This document shows positions 29,819-40,855 of a stretch of 64,000 bases of DNA, piece by piece. This stretch comes from Helicobacteraceae bacterium (GTDB lineage Bacteria > Campylobacterota > Campylobacteria > Campylobacterales > Sulfurimonadaceae). The notes beneath the pieces are model-generated. The model was not told the origin of the DNA. It was given only the letters and a program-made list of their open reading frames with translations, and did not search any database. Position 1 is the stretch's first letter, and every line of letters begins with the position of its first letter. Both the position numbers and the translations under genes were made by a program. The DNA is taken from positions 62,001-126,000 of the forward strand of contig JAMOSG010000039.1 in NCBI GenBank assembly GCA_027063225.1, given 5' to 3'.

Positions 29819-31219
29819 TTAAAATAATTGTGTAGCCCAGTTTATAAATTTATTAAACACATTTGGCTCTTTTGTGTTTTGCATACCTTTTTTTTGTGCA
29901 TCAAGATCAAATACTTGTGTACTCTCCTCATGATCAACAGGAGGAATTACTGGTGGTACAACACCAATATTACTTTGCTCTACAGCTGTAGCTGATTGAA
30001 GATTTCCAATAGCAGTTGCTTCTGCTGGAATCTCATTTGGATGACGTACACGTTTGTTTACATCTATTTCATATTTTGTGTAAGAGTTACTCATATACAT
30101 AACCAATCCAATAGCAGAAGCAAATTCTGGTCCACTTACTTCCTCAAAAAGCCCAGCTAATGGTTTTGGTTTTGCTAAGCGTACAGGCATAGAACCAAAA
30201 GTAGCACCAGCTAATTCACGGATTCCATCCATTTTAGAAAATCCACCAGTAAGAACTATACCCGCACCAAGTAACTCTTTAAGACCACTATTTTCAATAA
30301 AATGTGCAAGAATCATAAGAGTTTCTTCAACTCTTGCATAAGCAATATCGCTTACAACTGCTAAAGAAACCTCTTTTGTAGCCTCTTCATTTCCAGTTAT
30401 TGGAATCTCTACAGAATCGTTCACTGGAGGATTGAGTAAAGAAGTGTAGTGTAGTTTTAGTGTATCTGCATAGTTTAATGGTGTTTGCAAAGCTGTTGAT
30501 AAATCATTTGTAATGTGATTTGAACCAACACCTAAAAATTCATTAAAACGAATAGAATTACCAGCATAAATACTAATACTACTTGTACTTCCACCCATAT
30601 CTATAACAGCTGCACCTAACTCTTTTTCATCTTCATTGAGTGTAGCAATAGCTGAAGCATAGCTATTTAAAACAACACTTTCAACTTCGATTCCAGCTGC
30701 ATTAACAGCTTTTTTTAGATTGTTAAGATTTGATTTTTGAGTAGTAATAATATGAGATTCTACTTCTAATCTTGCAGCATTCATCCCTAGAGGGTCTTCA
30801 ATATAATCTTGATTATCTACTTTGAAGTTATATGGAAGGGCATGTAAAACATCATAATCATTTTGAGGAATTTTTGCATTGTAAAGAGATGTTTGCATAA
30901 CACGTTCAATATCTTTAAAAGTTATCTCTTTTGATTGGATATTTACAATACCAGTAGAATTTAAACTTTTTGTATATGCTCCAGAGATAGAAACAACTGC
31001 AGAGATTACATCGCTTCCAGAGATGCGTTTTGCATCCTCTACAGCAGCTTTAATAGATTTAGAAGCTTGTTCAATATTTGTGATACTTCCTTTTTTTAAT
31101 CCTAGTGCTCTAACGATACCAGTACCGGTAATATCAATAGTTTCATCATCATTAATTTGTGCGATAATGGCACATACTTTTGTTGATCCGATGTCAATTG
31201 CTAAAACAGTTTTGCTCAA
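29819..31219 (-). CDS. ftsA: Cell division protein FtsA
   Basis: TVLAIDIGSTKVCAIIAQI; AAVIDMGGSTSSISIYAG; GIVLTGGFSKMDGI; C-terminal amphipathic FNKFINWATQLF. Confidence 0.93.
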   Translation of the reverse strand: MSKTVLAIDIGSTKVCAIIAQINDDETIDITGTGIVRALGLKKGSITNIEQASKSIKAAVEDAKRISGSDVISAVVSISGAYTKSLNSTGIVNIQSKEITFKDIERVMQTSLYNAKIPQNDYDVLHALPYNFKVDNQDYIEDPLGMNAARLEVESHIITTQKSNLNNLKKAVNAAGIEVESVVLNSYASAIATLNEDEKELGAAVIDMGGSTSSISIYAGNSIRFNEFLGVGSNHITNDLSTALQTPLNYADTLKLHYTSLLNPPVNDSVEIPITGNEEATKEVSLAVVSDIAYARVEETLMILAHFIENSGLKELLGAGIVLTGGFSKMDGIRELAGATFGSMPVRLAKPKPLAGLFEEVSGPEFASAIGLVMYMSNSYTKYEIDVNKRVRHPNEIPAEATAIGNLQSATAVEQSNIGVVPPVIPPVDHEESTQVFDLDAQKKGMQNTKEPNVFNKFINWATQLF

Positions 31220-31220
31220 C

Positions 31221-32699
31221 TTAGAGTCCTTCTACGTAGATTTCTGTTTTGTACTTATTGTTCAAGTTTTTAAGTAAACCTTGATTTAATAGAGCACTTT
31301 TTAATTTCTTAATAGTATCTTTAAGATCTTCCTCTTTTGAAGTAAGCAGTTTTTGTTCCACAATGTCAAAAAGAACAATTTTTCCACTTTTTAAAACGAT
31401 GAAAGATTTTTTCTTTTCACTATTAAAAAGCTCTACTTTAAATTCTTGAATTTCTAAAGCATTTAAACCATTAAAACTAACTTCATCTTGAAGTTTAAAA
31501 AGTTTGCTCTCTTTTGTGTTTTTTCCAAACTCTTTTTTATCAATAAGTTTATTTGCTAATTCTAAGAGTTTGTCTTTTTTAAGTTGTGCAATATAAAGAG
31601 GTTTCACAATATCTCTTACCTCTTCAAAACTTTTCACTTGAGGAGCAATTTTATTTACCACTTTAATAACAACATAAACATTACCAACTAAAATTGGTTT
31701 TAAAACTTTAGGCGTACTAAGAGTTGTACTTACTTTTTTTAATGCTTCACTATTTAGTGAGTTATTGTGTTGTGAAAGAGTCTCTTTTTTCGTTGTAACA
31801 TCTTGAGAAAGTTTATTTTTCTTGTATGCAATATATTTTCTTAAAGCTTGATCCTTAGCTTTTTTTGCATTTAAAGCTTTTACTACATCATCTTTTACAT
31901 TTTGAAGTGGTTCAATTTTTCCCTCTTCATTTTTGAATTTATATTTATTATCTGTATAGTACGTTTGAATCTCTTCATCACTAAACTTAAGGTTAGGAAT
32001 AGCTACTTCGATATATTCTATTTCATACTTCTCATCACTCATAAAATCAGATTTTCTTTTTTCCCAAAAATCCTTAAGTGCTTGAGGTGTTACTTTTACT
32101 TTAATGTCATCTTGAGACAATACTTTGTATTTGATTTTATCTGCAATGTCAAAAGCAGTTGTAATAGCTTTTTGCTCTTGTTGAGACACTTTTACTTCTA
32201 AAATTTTTAAAAGCTTTTCAATAAGTAGTTGTTTACGTAAATCTTTCTCATACTCTGCAATTGTCATTCTGCTTCTTGAAAGAACTTGTTTGTATGTTTC
32301 TTTGTTAAATTTACCATTTTTAAAGAAATATTCTTGAGAAGTAATAGCTTTTAAAAGTTCTTCATCTGTTACTTGAAGATCATACTCTTTTGCAAGATTA
32401 ATTAAAAGTGCTTGATCTATAAGTTGTTTAAGTGCTTGGCGTTGAAGACCAAAAGTTTTTGCTTGTTTTTCATCAAAATTACCCTGAAAAAGCTGGCTAT
32501 ATTGCATATATAAACGGGAATAACTTTTTTGAAGTTCCCCTTGAGATATCTCTTCATCTCCCACTTTTGCAATTGCTCCTGCTTTATCTCCGTAACTGTA
32601 TTGCCCCCATCCTACAAATCCTGCTCCAATAAAAGAGATAGTTGAAACCCAAATTGTAACAATGAGGTATTTTTTATGTTTTTGCATCCAAGTAATCAT
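31221..32699 (-). CDS. SurA/PpiD-like periplasmic peptidyl-prolyl isomerase/chaperone
   Basis: ITWMQKHKKYLIVTIWVSTISFIGAGFVGWGQYSYG anchor plus SurA_N-like SQGELQKSYSRLYMQYSQLFQGNFDEKQAKTFGLQRQALKQLIDQALL. Confidence 0.8.
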   Translation of the reverse strand: MITWMQKHKKYLIVTIWVSTISFIGAGFVGWGQYSYGDKAGAIAKVGDEEISQGELQKSYSRLYMQYSQLFQGNFDEKQAKTFGLQRQALKQLIDQALLINLAKEYDLQVTDEELLKAITSQEYFFKNGKFNKETYKQVLSRSRMTIAEYEKDLRKQLLIEKLLKILEVKVSQQEQKAITTAFDIADKIKYKVLSQDDIKVKVTPQALKDFWEKRKSDFMSDEKYEIEYIEVAIPNLKFSDEEIQTYYTDNKYKFKNEEGKIEPLQNVKDDVVKALNAKKAKDQALRKYIAYKKNKLSQDVTTKKETLSQHNNSLNSEALKKVSTTLSTPKVLKPILVGNVYVVIKVVNKIAPQVKSFEEVRDIVKPLYIAQLKKDKLLELANKLIDKKEFGKNTKESKLFKLQDEVSFNGLNALEIQEFKVELFNSEKKKSFIVLKSGKIVLFDIVEQKLLTSKEEDLKDTIKKLKSALLNQGLLKNLNNKYKTEIYVEGL

Positions 32700-32828
32700 T
32701 AACGTTGTAACCTTAAATATAATATTGGTGCTATTTTATGAAAATTCGCATTAAATCTTGATAAAGTAAGTAAAAACAAGTAAAATACAAGAAGAATAAG
32801 TAAAACAAATAAATAAGAGGCAACTATT

Positions 32829-34136
32829 ATGAACAATAACGAACTAAGAGAACGTGATTTAGAGGTTTTATGGCACCCTTGTACTCAAATGAAAGACCAT
32901 GAAACTTTGCCACTCATCCCTATAAAAAATGCAAAAGGTGTTTATTTAGAAGATTTTGAGGGGAATCGTTATATCGATGCTATTAGTAGTTGGTGGGTAA
33001 ATCTTTTTGGGCATACAAATGAGTATATTAACCAAAAAGTAAAAGAGCAGATTGATACTTTAGAGCATGTTATTTTAGCTGGATTTTCTCATAAACCCAT
33101 TGTAGAGTTATCTGAAAGATTAGTAAAATTAACACCCCCAAATTTAGATAAATGTTTTTATGCAGATAATGGCTCAAGTGCCGTTGAAGTAGCACTTAAA
33201 ATGAGTTACCATGCACATTTAAATGATGGAGCAACAAAACCTCTTTTTGTTTCATTAAAAAACTCTTACCATGGAGAGACTATAGGAGCTTTAAGTGTAG
33301 GTGATGTAGAGCTTTATAAGGACACTTATAAACCTTTACTTATACGCTCTATTCAAACGGCAGTTCCAAAAGATATGACTATAAAAGCAGCACAAGAAGC
33401 AGCACAAGAGTTTGAAGAACTTTGTAAGCAAAAAGGGGATCAAATTAGTGCTATTATTTTAGAGCCTCTTATTCAGGGTGCTGGTTCTATGCATATGTAC
33501 CATGAAGAGTTTTTACATTTGGTGCGTAAAATTGCAACAAAATACAATGTTCACTTAATAGCAGATGAAGTGATGGTTGGATTTGGAAGAACAGGAGAGC
33601 TTTTTGCATCTGCTAAAGCTGGAATTAGTCCAGATTTTTTAGTGCTTTCTAAAGGTTTAACAGGTGGATATCTACCACTTTCAGTTGTACTTACAAGTAA
33701 TGAAATATATGCCAAATTTTATTGTGATTATAATGAGCATAAAGCATTTTTACATTCTCACTCTTACACAGGAAATGCTCTTGCTTGTGCAGCTGCAAAT
33801 GCAACTTTAGATATTTTTGAAAATGAAAATATTATAGAGAAAAATAAAAAAACAGCACAATTTATGGCTCAACAACTTCAAAAATTTCAAGAGTTGCTAA
33901 ATGTAAAAGAGATTCGCCAAACTGGGATGGTATGTGCGATTGAACTTCAAGGGTATGAACCTCAAGAGAGAATAGGGCTTAAAGTGTATCAACATGGATT
34001 AAAAAATGGTGTTTTATTAAGACCTCTTGGGCATATTATTTATTTTATGCCACCTTATGTTATTACAGAAGCTGAGATAACAAAGATGTTTGATGTTGCA
34101 TATGAAGCTATTGTTAATCTTGATGTTAAAATTTAA
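32829..34136 (+). CDS. bioA: Adenosylmethionine-8-amino-7-oxononanoate aminotransferase
   Basis: LWHPCTQMKDHETLP; DAISSWWVNLFGH; LIADEVMVGFGRTG; SKGLTGGYLPLS. Confidence 0.92.
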   Translation: MNNNELRERDLEVLWHPCTQMKDHETLPLIPIKNAKGVYLEDFEGNRYIDAISSWWVNLFGHTNEYINQKVKEQIDTLEHVILAGFSHKPIVELSERLVKLTPPNLDKCFYADNGSSAVEVALKMSYHAHLNDGATKPLFVSLKNSYHGETIGALSVGDVELYKDTYKPLLIRSIQTAVPKDMTIKAAQEAAQEFEELCKQKGDQISAIILEPLIQGAGSMHMYHEEFLHLVRKIATKYNVHLIADEVMVGFGRTGELFASAKAGISPDFLVLSKGLTGGYLPLSVVLTSNEIYAKFYCDYNEHKAFLHSHSYTGNALACAAANATLDIFENENIIEKNKKTAQFMAQQLQKFQELLNVKEIRQTGMVCAIELQGYEPQERIGLKVYQHGLKNGVLLRPLGHIIYFMPPYVITEAEITKMFDVAYEAIVNLDVKI

Positions 34137-34174
34137 GCTATAATTATAAAAAAATTAATCTAAAGAGAAGTAAG

Positions 34175-35203
34175 ATGGATCCAATAAAAAGAGTTCAAGA
34201 AGCCATAGAAGAGATTAAAAAAGGTAATATGGTTATTATGATAGATGATGAAGATAGAGAAAATGAGGGTGATCTTGTTTATGCTGCTGCATTCTCTACG
34301 CCAGATCATGTAAACTTTATGGCAACACATGCAAGAGGGCTTATTTGTGTAGCTCTCTCAAAACAAACTGCACAACGCTTAGAGCTGAACCCAATGGTAA
34401 GTTCTAACACATCTTCTTACGAAACAGCATTTACAGTCTCTGTTGATGCAAAAACAGCACTTACAGGAATCTCTGCTGCTGAGAGAGATGAAACAATTAA
34501 AATTTTAGCCAATCCTTTAAGCAAAGCAGATGAACTTGTAAGACCTGGGCATATTTTTCCACTTATTGCTAAAGATGGTGGTGTGCTTGTAAGAACAGGG
34601 CATACAGAGGGTTCAGTTGATCTTTGTCACTTAGCAGGACTTAGTGAAGCAGGTGTTATTTGTGAGATTATTAAAGATGATGGAACAATGGCACGTAGAG
34701 ATGATTTAGATATTTTTGCACAAAAGCATAAGTTAAAAACTGTTTTTATCTCTGACTTAGTTGAGTATCGTTTAGCTAATGAGAGCTTGATTAAAAAAGA
34801 GAGTGAATCTGAAATAGAATTTTTTGGAGTTAAAGCAAAAGAGTCTATCTTTAAAGATCATGATGGAGTTGAGCATAAAGCTATAAGTTTTGGAAAGATA
34901 GAAACAACTACAAATATTCGTGTGCATAATGTAATTTCTGATATGGAACTACTTTTAAATCAAAAAAAATATAATAATCTTATAGACTCTATAGAATATC
35001 TTAAACAAAATGGTGGAATTTTAGTGTTTATCAATAAAACTATTCATCAAGATGATGCAACAATGAAAGAGTTTGGAATTGGTGCACAGATTGTAAAATC
35101 TTTTGGTGTTTCAAAAATGAACCTTTTAAGTTCCGTAAAACAGATAGATTTTTCAGCATTAAGTGGTTTTGGTTTAGAGATTCAAAAAGTGGTAGAGTTA
35201 TGA
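34175..35203 (+). CDS. ribB: 3,4-dihydroxy-2-butanone-4-phosphate synthase with degenerate GTP cyclohydrolase II-like C-terminus
   Basis: [47 protein letters not shown]-terminal half contains no cysteine. Confidence 0.9.
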   Translation: MDPIKRVQEAIEEIKKGNMVIMIDDEDRENEGDLVYAAAFSTPDHVNFMATHARGLICVALSKQTAQRLELNPMVSSNTSSYETAFTVSVDAKTALTGISAAERDETIKILANPLSKADELVRPGHIFPLIAKDGGVLVRTGHTEGSVDLCHLAGLSEAGVICEIIKDDGTMARRDDLDIFAQKHKLKTVFISDLVEYRLANESLIKKESESEIEFFGVKAKESIFKDHDGVEHKAISFGKIETTTNIRVHNVISDMELLLNQKKYNNLIDSIEYLKQNGGILVFINKTIHQDDATMKEFGIGAQIVKSFGVSKMNLLSSVKQIDFSALSGFGLEIQKVVEL

Positions 35204-35904
35204 TAGAGGGGTATTTTACACGTATTGAAGATGGAAATGAAGTACTTATAGAGCATGTAGCATTGCCAGAATCTCCAAAAGGGTATAAAACACTCTTTAA
35301 TATTTTTATAAAAATTACAAACCCTGAAGATGAAAAGTTTTCAAAACTTAAAGAGGCTCTTATTTTAGCTGTTGAGTATAACGATAGTGCTTGTTATGTT
35401 GGAAGTAGATTTGTAGATGGTTGGTATGAACTTTACTTTTACGCAAGAGATTCTAAAGGGCTCAATACAACAGCAAGTGATATTTTAAAAGAGAGTGGTT
35501 ATGCTTATGAGAGTGGAGTAGTAAAAGATCCAAAATGGAATTTTTACTATAAATCTTTAGAACCAAAACCATTAGAACTTATAGACCTTCAAAGTAAGCA
35601 GATTATTGCTATGCTTGAAAATGAAGGAGATAATATTGAAGAATCAAGAGAGGTTGAACATTATCTGTTTTTTTCTACACCTTCTCAAAAAGAGAGGTTT
35701 ATTAAAGAGTTAGAAACAAATGAAACATTTTCATTTTTAGATGAGATAGAAAATGATAGTTTTGAAAATGGGATAGCTGTTGTGACAAATCATAATGTAA
35801 CATTTAATGAGGTGCAAAAGATAACCCACACTCTTTATGATTTAGTTTCAAAAGAGCATGGATTTTATGAGGGGTGGAGTACAACACTTTGTTGTGAAGA
35901 TTAG
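35200..35904 (+). CDS. DUF695 / RraB-like domain protein
   Basis: N-terminal DUF695-like (GYKTLFNIFIKI..., DGWYELYFYARDSKG); C-terminal EVEHYLFFSTPSQKERFIKEL...GFYEGWSTTL resembles RraB. Confidence 0.55.
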   Translation: MIEGYFTRIEDGNEVLIEHVALPESPKGYKTLFNIFIKITNPEDEKFSKLKEALILAVEYNDSACYVGSRFVDGWYELYFYARDSKGLNTTASDILKESGYAYESGVVKDPKWNFYYKSLEPKPLELIDLQSKQIIAMLENEGDNIEESREVEHYLFFSTPSQKERFIKELETNETFSFLDEIENDSFENGIAVVTNHNVTFNEVQKITHTLYDLVSKEHGFYEGWSTTLCCED

Positions 35905-36311
35905 TAATCTAAAATAGATTCATCCTCTATTCTGTTAAAAGAGTTTCTTTGAAGCTCTTTTAAAATCTCTTTGAGGCGGTTATATACCATTGTAGGTGTT
36001 TTTGAATCTGCAAAGGTATCTATAGCTATTAAAGAGCTATTGTTTCCAAAATGGTTATCTAAAGATTGTATAAGATTTTGAGCAGCTTTAAATGCTTGTT
36101 CTTGGTTAATATACATAAAATTTATAAAATAGTGGTTTTCATCTATTTTTAAAAAATGATCACTTTTTCTTACATATTTACCCAAATCTATAGGTTCCAT
36201 TGCCCCTTCATGATAGAGTAGTGTAAATGTTGAAGCAGTTTGGTATCTGCTGTTGAGATAGTAACTTTTCTCTATCATAATTCTTAATCTATTTGCTATA
36301 TTTTGTTCCAT
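35901..36311 (-). CDS. Hypothetical protein
   Basis: 136 aa, adjacent to rodA, convergent 4-nt overlap with the upstream gene. Confidence 0.5.
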   Translation of the reverse strand: MEQNIANRLRIMIEKSYYLNSRYQTASTFTLLYHEGAMEPIDLGKYVRKSDHFLKIDENHYFINFMYINQEQAFKAAQNLIQSLDNHFGNNSSLIAIDTFADSKTPTMVYNRLKEILKELQRNSFNRIEDESILDY

Positions 36312-36320
36312 TTTTTTCTC

Positions 36321-37436
36321 CTATAAAAAGCTTTTTTTACCTGTTTTGTCGTATAGATCTTTGTATCTAAAGGTAATAAGGTTTTGCATAATAGCAAAAA
36401 GTATAATAAAATTCAAAAAACTGCTTCCTCCATAGCTAAACATAGGAAGGGGAACACCAACAACAGGAGCATATCCAATAGTCATGGAGATATTTACTCC
36501 CATATAGATAAAAATCATAAAAGCAATAGCACTAGAGACCACTTTAATGTAATAGTCTTTATTGTATTCACTTAAACTTAGTAAATGTAGAATTAGTAAA
36601 ATATAAACAGAAACAATCCCAAGAGCACCTAAAAAACCTGTACGCTCTACCAAAAAAGCAAAGATAAAATCACTTGTAGCAATTGGTAAAAATTTCATTT
36701 GTGTTTGGGTAGCTTCCTCTTTATCTTTTCCTGTAAGTCCACCTGAACCTATAGCAATAATCGATTGTTGTACATGGTAAGAGGGTTTTTCACTTAAAAA
36801 GTCATTAATACGTGTTTTTTGATAATCGTGAAGTACAAAGTTATAAGCAAGAGGAATAATAATTAAAACACCTACGATGATTGTTGCCCAAATTTTCCAA
36901 TAAACTCCCACATAAAATAAAATACCATAACTAATAAGTAAAAGAACAAGTGCTGTTCCTAAGTCTGGTTCTTTTGCAATAAGAAAAAATGGAAGTAATA
37001 TATAAAAATTTATTTTTAAAAAATCTTTTATTCTATAACCAAAAACTGGAGGTGGATTTTTATGGATAAGGTAAGCAAGCATTAAAATGAGAGCAGGTTT
37101 TACAAATTCTGATGGTTGAATAGTAGCATTTATAAAGGGTAGTTCAATCCATCTTTGTGCGCCAAGACGGGCATGACCAAAAAATTCAACAGCAAGTAAA
37201 AGTGCTATATTTATCCAATAAATTATTGGAATAACCCAACTAAAACGGCGAATAGGGAGTAAAAAAACACCTACAAAAACTAAAGCAGCGATTCCAACAT
37301 AGGCACTTTGTTTTTGAGCAAGAGCTGGAACTGCTTCACCTATAAGCCAATGGGATGTAACAATAAGAGGGATAAGTAAAAGTATTGAAATAAAGTCAAA
37401 TTGTGATAAAATACGCTTATCAAAAAATCTCCACAA
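36321..37436 (-). CDS. rodA: Rod shape-determining peptidoglycan polymerase RodA (SEDS)
   Basis: RRFSWVIPIIYWINIALLLAVEFFGHARLGAQRWIELPF...IQPSEFVKPALILMLAYL; EPDLGTALVLLLI; GYAPVVGVPLPMFSYGGSSFL. Confidence 0.93.
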   Translation of the reverse strand: MWRFFDKRILSQFDFISILLLIPLIVTSHWLIGEAVPALAQKQSAYVGIAALVFVGVFLLPIRRFSWVIPIIYWINIALLLAVEFFGHARLGAQRWIELPFINATIQPSEFVKPALILMLAYLIHKNPPPVFGYRIKDFLKINFYILLPFFLIAKEPDLGTALVLLLISYGILFYVGVYWKIWATIIVGVLIIIPLAYNFVLHDYQKTRINDFLSEKPSYHVQQSIIAIGSGGLTGKDKEEATQTQMKFLPIATSDFIFAFLVERTGFLGALGIVSVYILLILHLLSLSEYNKDYYIKVVSSAIAFMIFIYMGVNISMTIGYAPVVGVPLPMFSYGGSSFLNFIILFAIMQNLITFRYKDLYDKTGKKSFL

Positions 37437-37491
37437 AGAAAACCCCTAAATATAAAGTTACAAAGTAATTGTAACATAAAGGTTAAATGGT

Positions 37492-38457
37492 ATGAACAAT
37501 AAATTAGAATTTTTATGTAGTGAGCCTTTTAGATTAGATCTTTTTTTAGCAAAAGAGCTAGATCAAACTCGTTCACAGACTGCACAGCTTATTAAACAAG
37601 AGGTTGTAAGTGTTGATGGTAAAATTGTTAATAGAGCTGGTGTTAAATTAAAAGTGGGGCAAAGCATAGTTGTTGTTTTACCACAACCTAAACAAACAGA
37701 ACCATTAGAAGTAGATTTTGATGTAGAAATACTTTATGAAGATGAAGATTTGCTTGTTATTAATAAACCAACAGGGGTAACAGTACATGGTGCACCAAGT
37801 GTAAAAGATGCAACATTAGTAGATTGGTTAAAGCATAAAGGTGTGAGACTCTCAACAATTAGTGGAGAGGAGCGTCATGGAATTGTTCATAGACTCGATA
37901 AGGGGACAAGTGGAGTTATGGTTGTTGCAAAAAATAATGAATCGCATGAATTTTTGTCACAACAATTACAAGATAAATCTATGGGGCGTTACTATTTAGC
38001 AGTGATTACACCAAAACTTAAAGAGAATTTGACTATTGTTGAGTGTAGTATTGCAAGAAGTAGTGCAAATAGACTTAAAATGGGGTGTAATGAGAGTGGA
38101 AAATATGCAAAAAGTGCATTTGCCCACTTAGCACTAAGTAATGATGAAACAAAACAGCTTATTGCTTGTAAACTTTTTACTGGAAGAACACACCAAATTC
38201 GTGTTCATTTAGAGAGCATGAGTCGTCACATTATTGGAGATCATCTTTATGGTGGAACTACTAAAGGTGAAGGTAATGTAAATAGAATTATGCTTCATGC
38301 ATATTCCATATATTTTATCCATCCAAAAACAAAAAAGATGATGCAGTTTCAAGCACCTTTAGATAAAGAGATGTTAGCATACGTTGAGGAAAAATTTCAA
38401 GTGGAGAGAGATAGTGAAATATTTAATAGCGAGTTTATCACTCATTGTTTTCATTAG
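37492..38457 (+). CDS. RluC/RluD-family pseudouridine synthase
   Basis: S4 domain then VINKPTGVTVHGAP; GIVHRLDKGTSGVMVVAKN; GRTHQIRVHLES. Confidence 0.9.
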   Translation: MNNKLEFLCSEPFRLDLFLAKELDQTRSQTAQLIKQEVVSVDGKIVNRAGVKLKVGQSIVVVLPQPKQTEPLEVDFDVEILYEDEDLLVINKPTGVTVHGAPSVKDATLVDWLKHKGVRLSTISGEERHGIVHRLDKGTSGVMVVAKNNESHEFLSQQLQDKSMGRYYLAVITPKLKENLTIVECSIARSSANRLKMGCNESGKYAKSAFAHLALSNDETKQLIACKLFTGRTHQIRVHLESMSRHIIGDHLYGGTTKGEGNVNRIMLHAYSIYFIHPKTKKMMQFQAPLDKEMLAYVEEKFQVERDSEIFNSEFITHCFH

Positions 38458-39679
38458 TGGTTGTGGGATTAGCCCAGAGCCAAAAAAACCAAAAACTATA
38501 GCGGTAGATGAACATTTAGAGATGCCACAACTTACACAACATGGTGTTGTGTTAGATATGAATGCAATCGCTTTTGAATGGAAAAAAATTACAGATCCAA
38601 ATGTTGAAGGTATCTATATTTACAAATCATCAATTGATGATAAAAAGAAAATGGATAGCAATGTTCCTTATAAAGTGATAACAAATAGATATGCAACACA
38701 CTTTGTAGATAGTGAAATAAAGCCTTCTCATCGTTATGTGTATAAATTTTCTTCATATAGTGGAGATAAACGTTCCCATTTAACAAAAAAAATACCTTTA
38801 CGTTCCTTGGGAGTTCTTTCCTCTGTAACTTGGATTTATGGTGTTTCAAATATGCCAAGAAGTGCAAAAATACTTTGGAGGCCTCATCCAAATATGAGAG
38901 TAAAAAGTTATATTATTGAAAGAAAAGCACCAACAGATAAACACTACAAAGAGATAGCACAAATTGATGGAAGATTACACGCAGAGTATATTGATTGGGA
39001 TTTAAAAGATGCAACTCAATATTCATATAGAATACGTGTAAAAACATTTGATGGTATTGTCTCTCATGCTAGTGCTTTTGTAAAAATAGTAACGAAAAAA
39101 ACTCCATCTACTATAAAAGGTTTTCAAGCGACAACAAATTTACCTAAGAAAATTCTCCTTACATGGAAACCAACAACGCAAAAAGATTTTAAACGTTATT
39201 ACCTTTATAGAGCAAAACAAAAAGATGGAGAGTATGAGCTTATAGCAAAACTTTATAACCCAAAGTTTATAGATAAAACACAAGAGGATGGGGAGGTTTA
39301 TTATTATCATTTAACAGTTATTGACAATGATGGTTTAGAGAGTGATTTTGTTGCAACAAAAGGGATGAGTTTAGCACAACCAAAAGCTCCAAAATTATTA
39401 GATTTAAAGTTAAAAGATGGTAAAATAATTTTACATTGGATTGCCTTAGATGGTAGAGCTAAAAGCTATATGATTCTAAGACACGAAAAGATTGGTTGGT
39501 TTGATGAAGTTGTAAAACGCTATGAAGATATTAAAGAACAAGAGTTTATAGATAGTGACATAAAAGGTGGTGCAACTTACACTTATGAGGTATATGCACT
39601 CGATAAATATCTTCTTGTTTCAAAACCTAGTAATCAACTTCAAATTACAACAAAACAAAATAAAAAAGCTGAGAAATAG
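38414..39679 (+). CDS. Fibronectin type III repeat lipoprotein
   Basis: GTG start at 38414 after GGAGAGAGATA gives VKYLIASLSLIVFISGCG lipobox; repeated FN3-like units (ILLTWKPTTQKDFKRYYLYRA). Confidence 0.65.
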   Translation: MKYLIASLSLIVFISGCGISPEPKKPKTIAVDEHLEMPQLTQHGVVLDMNAIAFEWKKITDPNVEGIYIYKSSIDDKKKMDSNVPYKVITNRYATHFVDSEIKPSHRYVYKFSSYSGDKRSHLTKKIPLRSLGVLSSVTWIYGVSNMPRSAKILWRPHPNMRVKSYIIERKAPTDKHYKEIAQIDGRLHAEYIDWDLKDATQYSYRIRVKTFDGIVSHASAFVKIVTKKTPSTIKGFQATTNLPKKILLTWKPTTQKDFKRYYLYRAKQKDGEYELIAKLYNPKFIDKTQEDGEVYYYHLTVIDNDGLESDFVATKGMSLAQPKAPKLLDLKLKDGKIILHWIALDGRAKSYMILRHEKIGWFDEVVKRYEDIKEQEFIDSDIKGGATYTYEVYALDKYLLVSKPSNQLQITTKQNKKAEK

Positions 39680-40855
39680 ATGCCACATTTACATATTAAA
39701 GAGTTCAAAGAGATAGATTTTCCAGCAACACATGATGGTGTTGCATTTGATTTTATTGCTAATAATGTTAAGTATGATAATGAGCAGCTAATTGCTACAC
39801 AAGTAGGGGAAGACAAGTTTTTTCTTCTTGTTGTAGATGAAGATAATAAAAAGATGCTCAAAACAGATAAACTAACAAGACCCGCTTCTATTTACAATGT
39901 ACATAAAGCGCTTTTAGCATATGCAGAGTTGGCAGATTTAGAAGTTATAAGCTCAAATGTTCCTCAAAAACCAAAGAATATTCACCTTCAAGAGGTAAGT
40001 GCTCTGAAAAAAATAGAGTATTTTATAGAAGAGTTTCCAACAGATAAAGAGATAGCTATTGAGGTTGGTTTTGGCTCTGGAAGACATATTTTACATCAAG
40101 CAATTAATAATCCAGATATTTTATTTATTGGGATTGAGATCCATAGACCTTCAATTGAGCAAGTTTTAAAACAGATAAATATCCAAAATATAGATAATCT
40201 TTTACTTTTAGATTATGATGCTCGTTTATTTATGGAGCTTGTACCATCTAATTTAGTTCGTACTATTTATGTACATTTTCCAGTACCTTGGGATAAAAAG
40301 CCACATCGTCGTGTTATCTCTACTGCATTTATAGAGGAAGCAAAGCGTATTTTAAAAGTGGGTGGAACACTAGAGCTAAGAACAGATAGTGAAAAATATT
40401 ATGCATATTCGTATGAAACTTTTATAGCATTTAATAAAATCACTCTTCAAATCAATAAAAACAAAGAGATAGCAGTAAGTTCTAAGTATGAAGATAGATG
40501 GAAAAAGATGCAAAAAAACATCTATGATGTTGTAATGATAAATGATGAAGAATCACCAGCTTTAGAATTAGAGGGGAGTTTTGATTTTAAAGAAGCAAAG
40601 GTAGATTTTGAGAAACTTTTATCTCTTAATGCAAAAACACAAAAATTTGCCCAAAGTTTTATCCATATAGAGAGAATCTATAAAATGAAAGATGGTTTAT
40701 TGCTTCGTATATCTATGGGAAGTTTTGATAGACCTGAACATCTTTATTTGATTTTAAAAGAGAATCAACAACCTGAGTATTATCCACTTCCTCCAATTCG
40801 CACACGTGCAAATTTAGAAACACATAATTATCTTTTAGAGGTTATTTATGGATAA
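39680..40855 (+). CDS. trmB: tRNA (guanine-N7-)-methyltransferase
   Basis: [66 protein letters not shown]. Confidence 0.9.
   Translation: MPHLHIKEFKEIDFPATHDGVAFDFIANNVKYDNEQLIATQVGEDKFFLLVVDEDNKKMLKTDKLTRPASIYNVHKALLAYAELADLEVISSNVPQKPKNIHLQEVSALKKIEYFIEEFPTDKEIAIEVGFGSGRHILHQAINNPDILFIGIEIHRPSIEQVLKQINIQNIDNLLLLDYDARLFMELVPSNLVRTIYVHFPVPWDKKPHRRVISTAFIEEAKRILKVGGTLELRTDSEKYYAYSYETFIAFNKITLQINKNKEIAVSSKYEDRWKKMQKNIYDVVMINDEESPALELEGSFDFKEAKVDFEKLLSLNAKTQKFAQSFIHIERIYKMKDGLLLRISMGSFDRPEHLYLILKENQQPEYYPLPPIRTRANLETHNYLLEVIYG

Noticed and set aside
34175-35203. Bifunctional RibBA
   Set aside because: C-terminal half lacks the cysteines required for GTP cyclohydrolase II.
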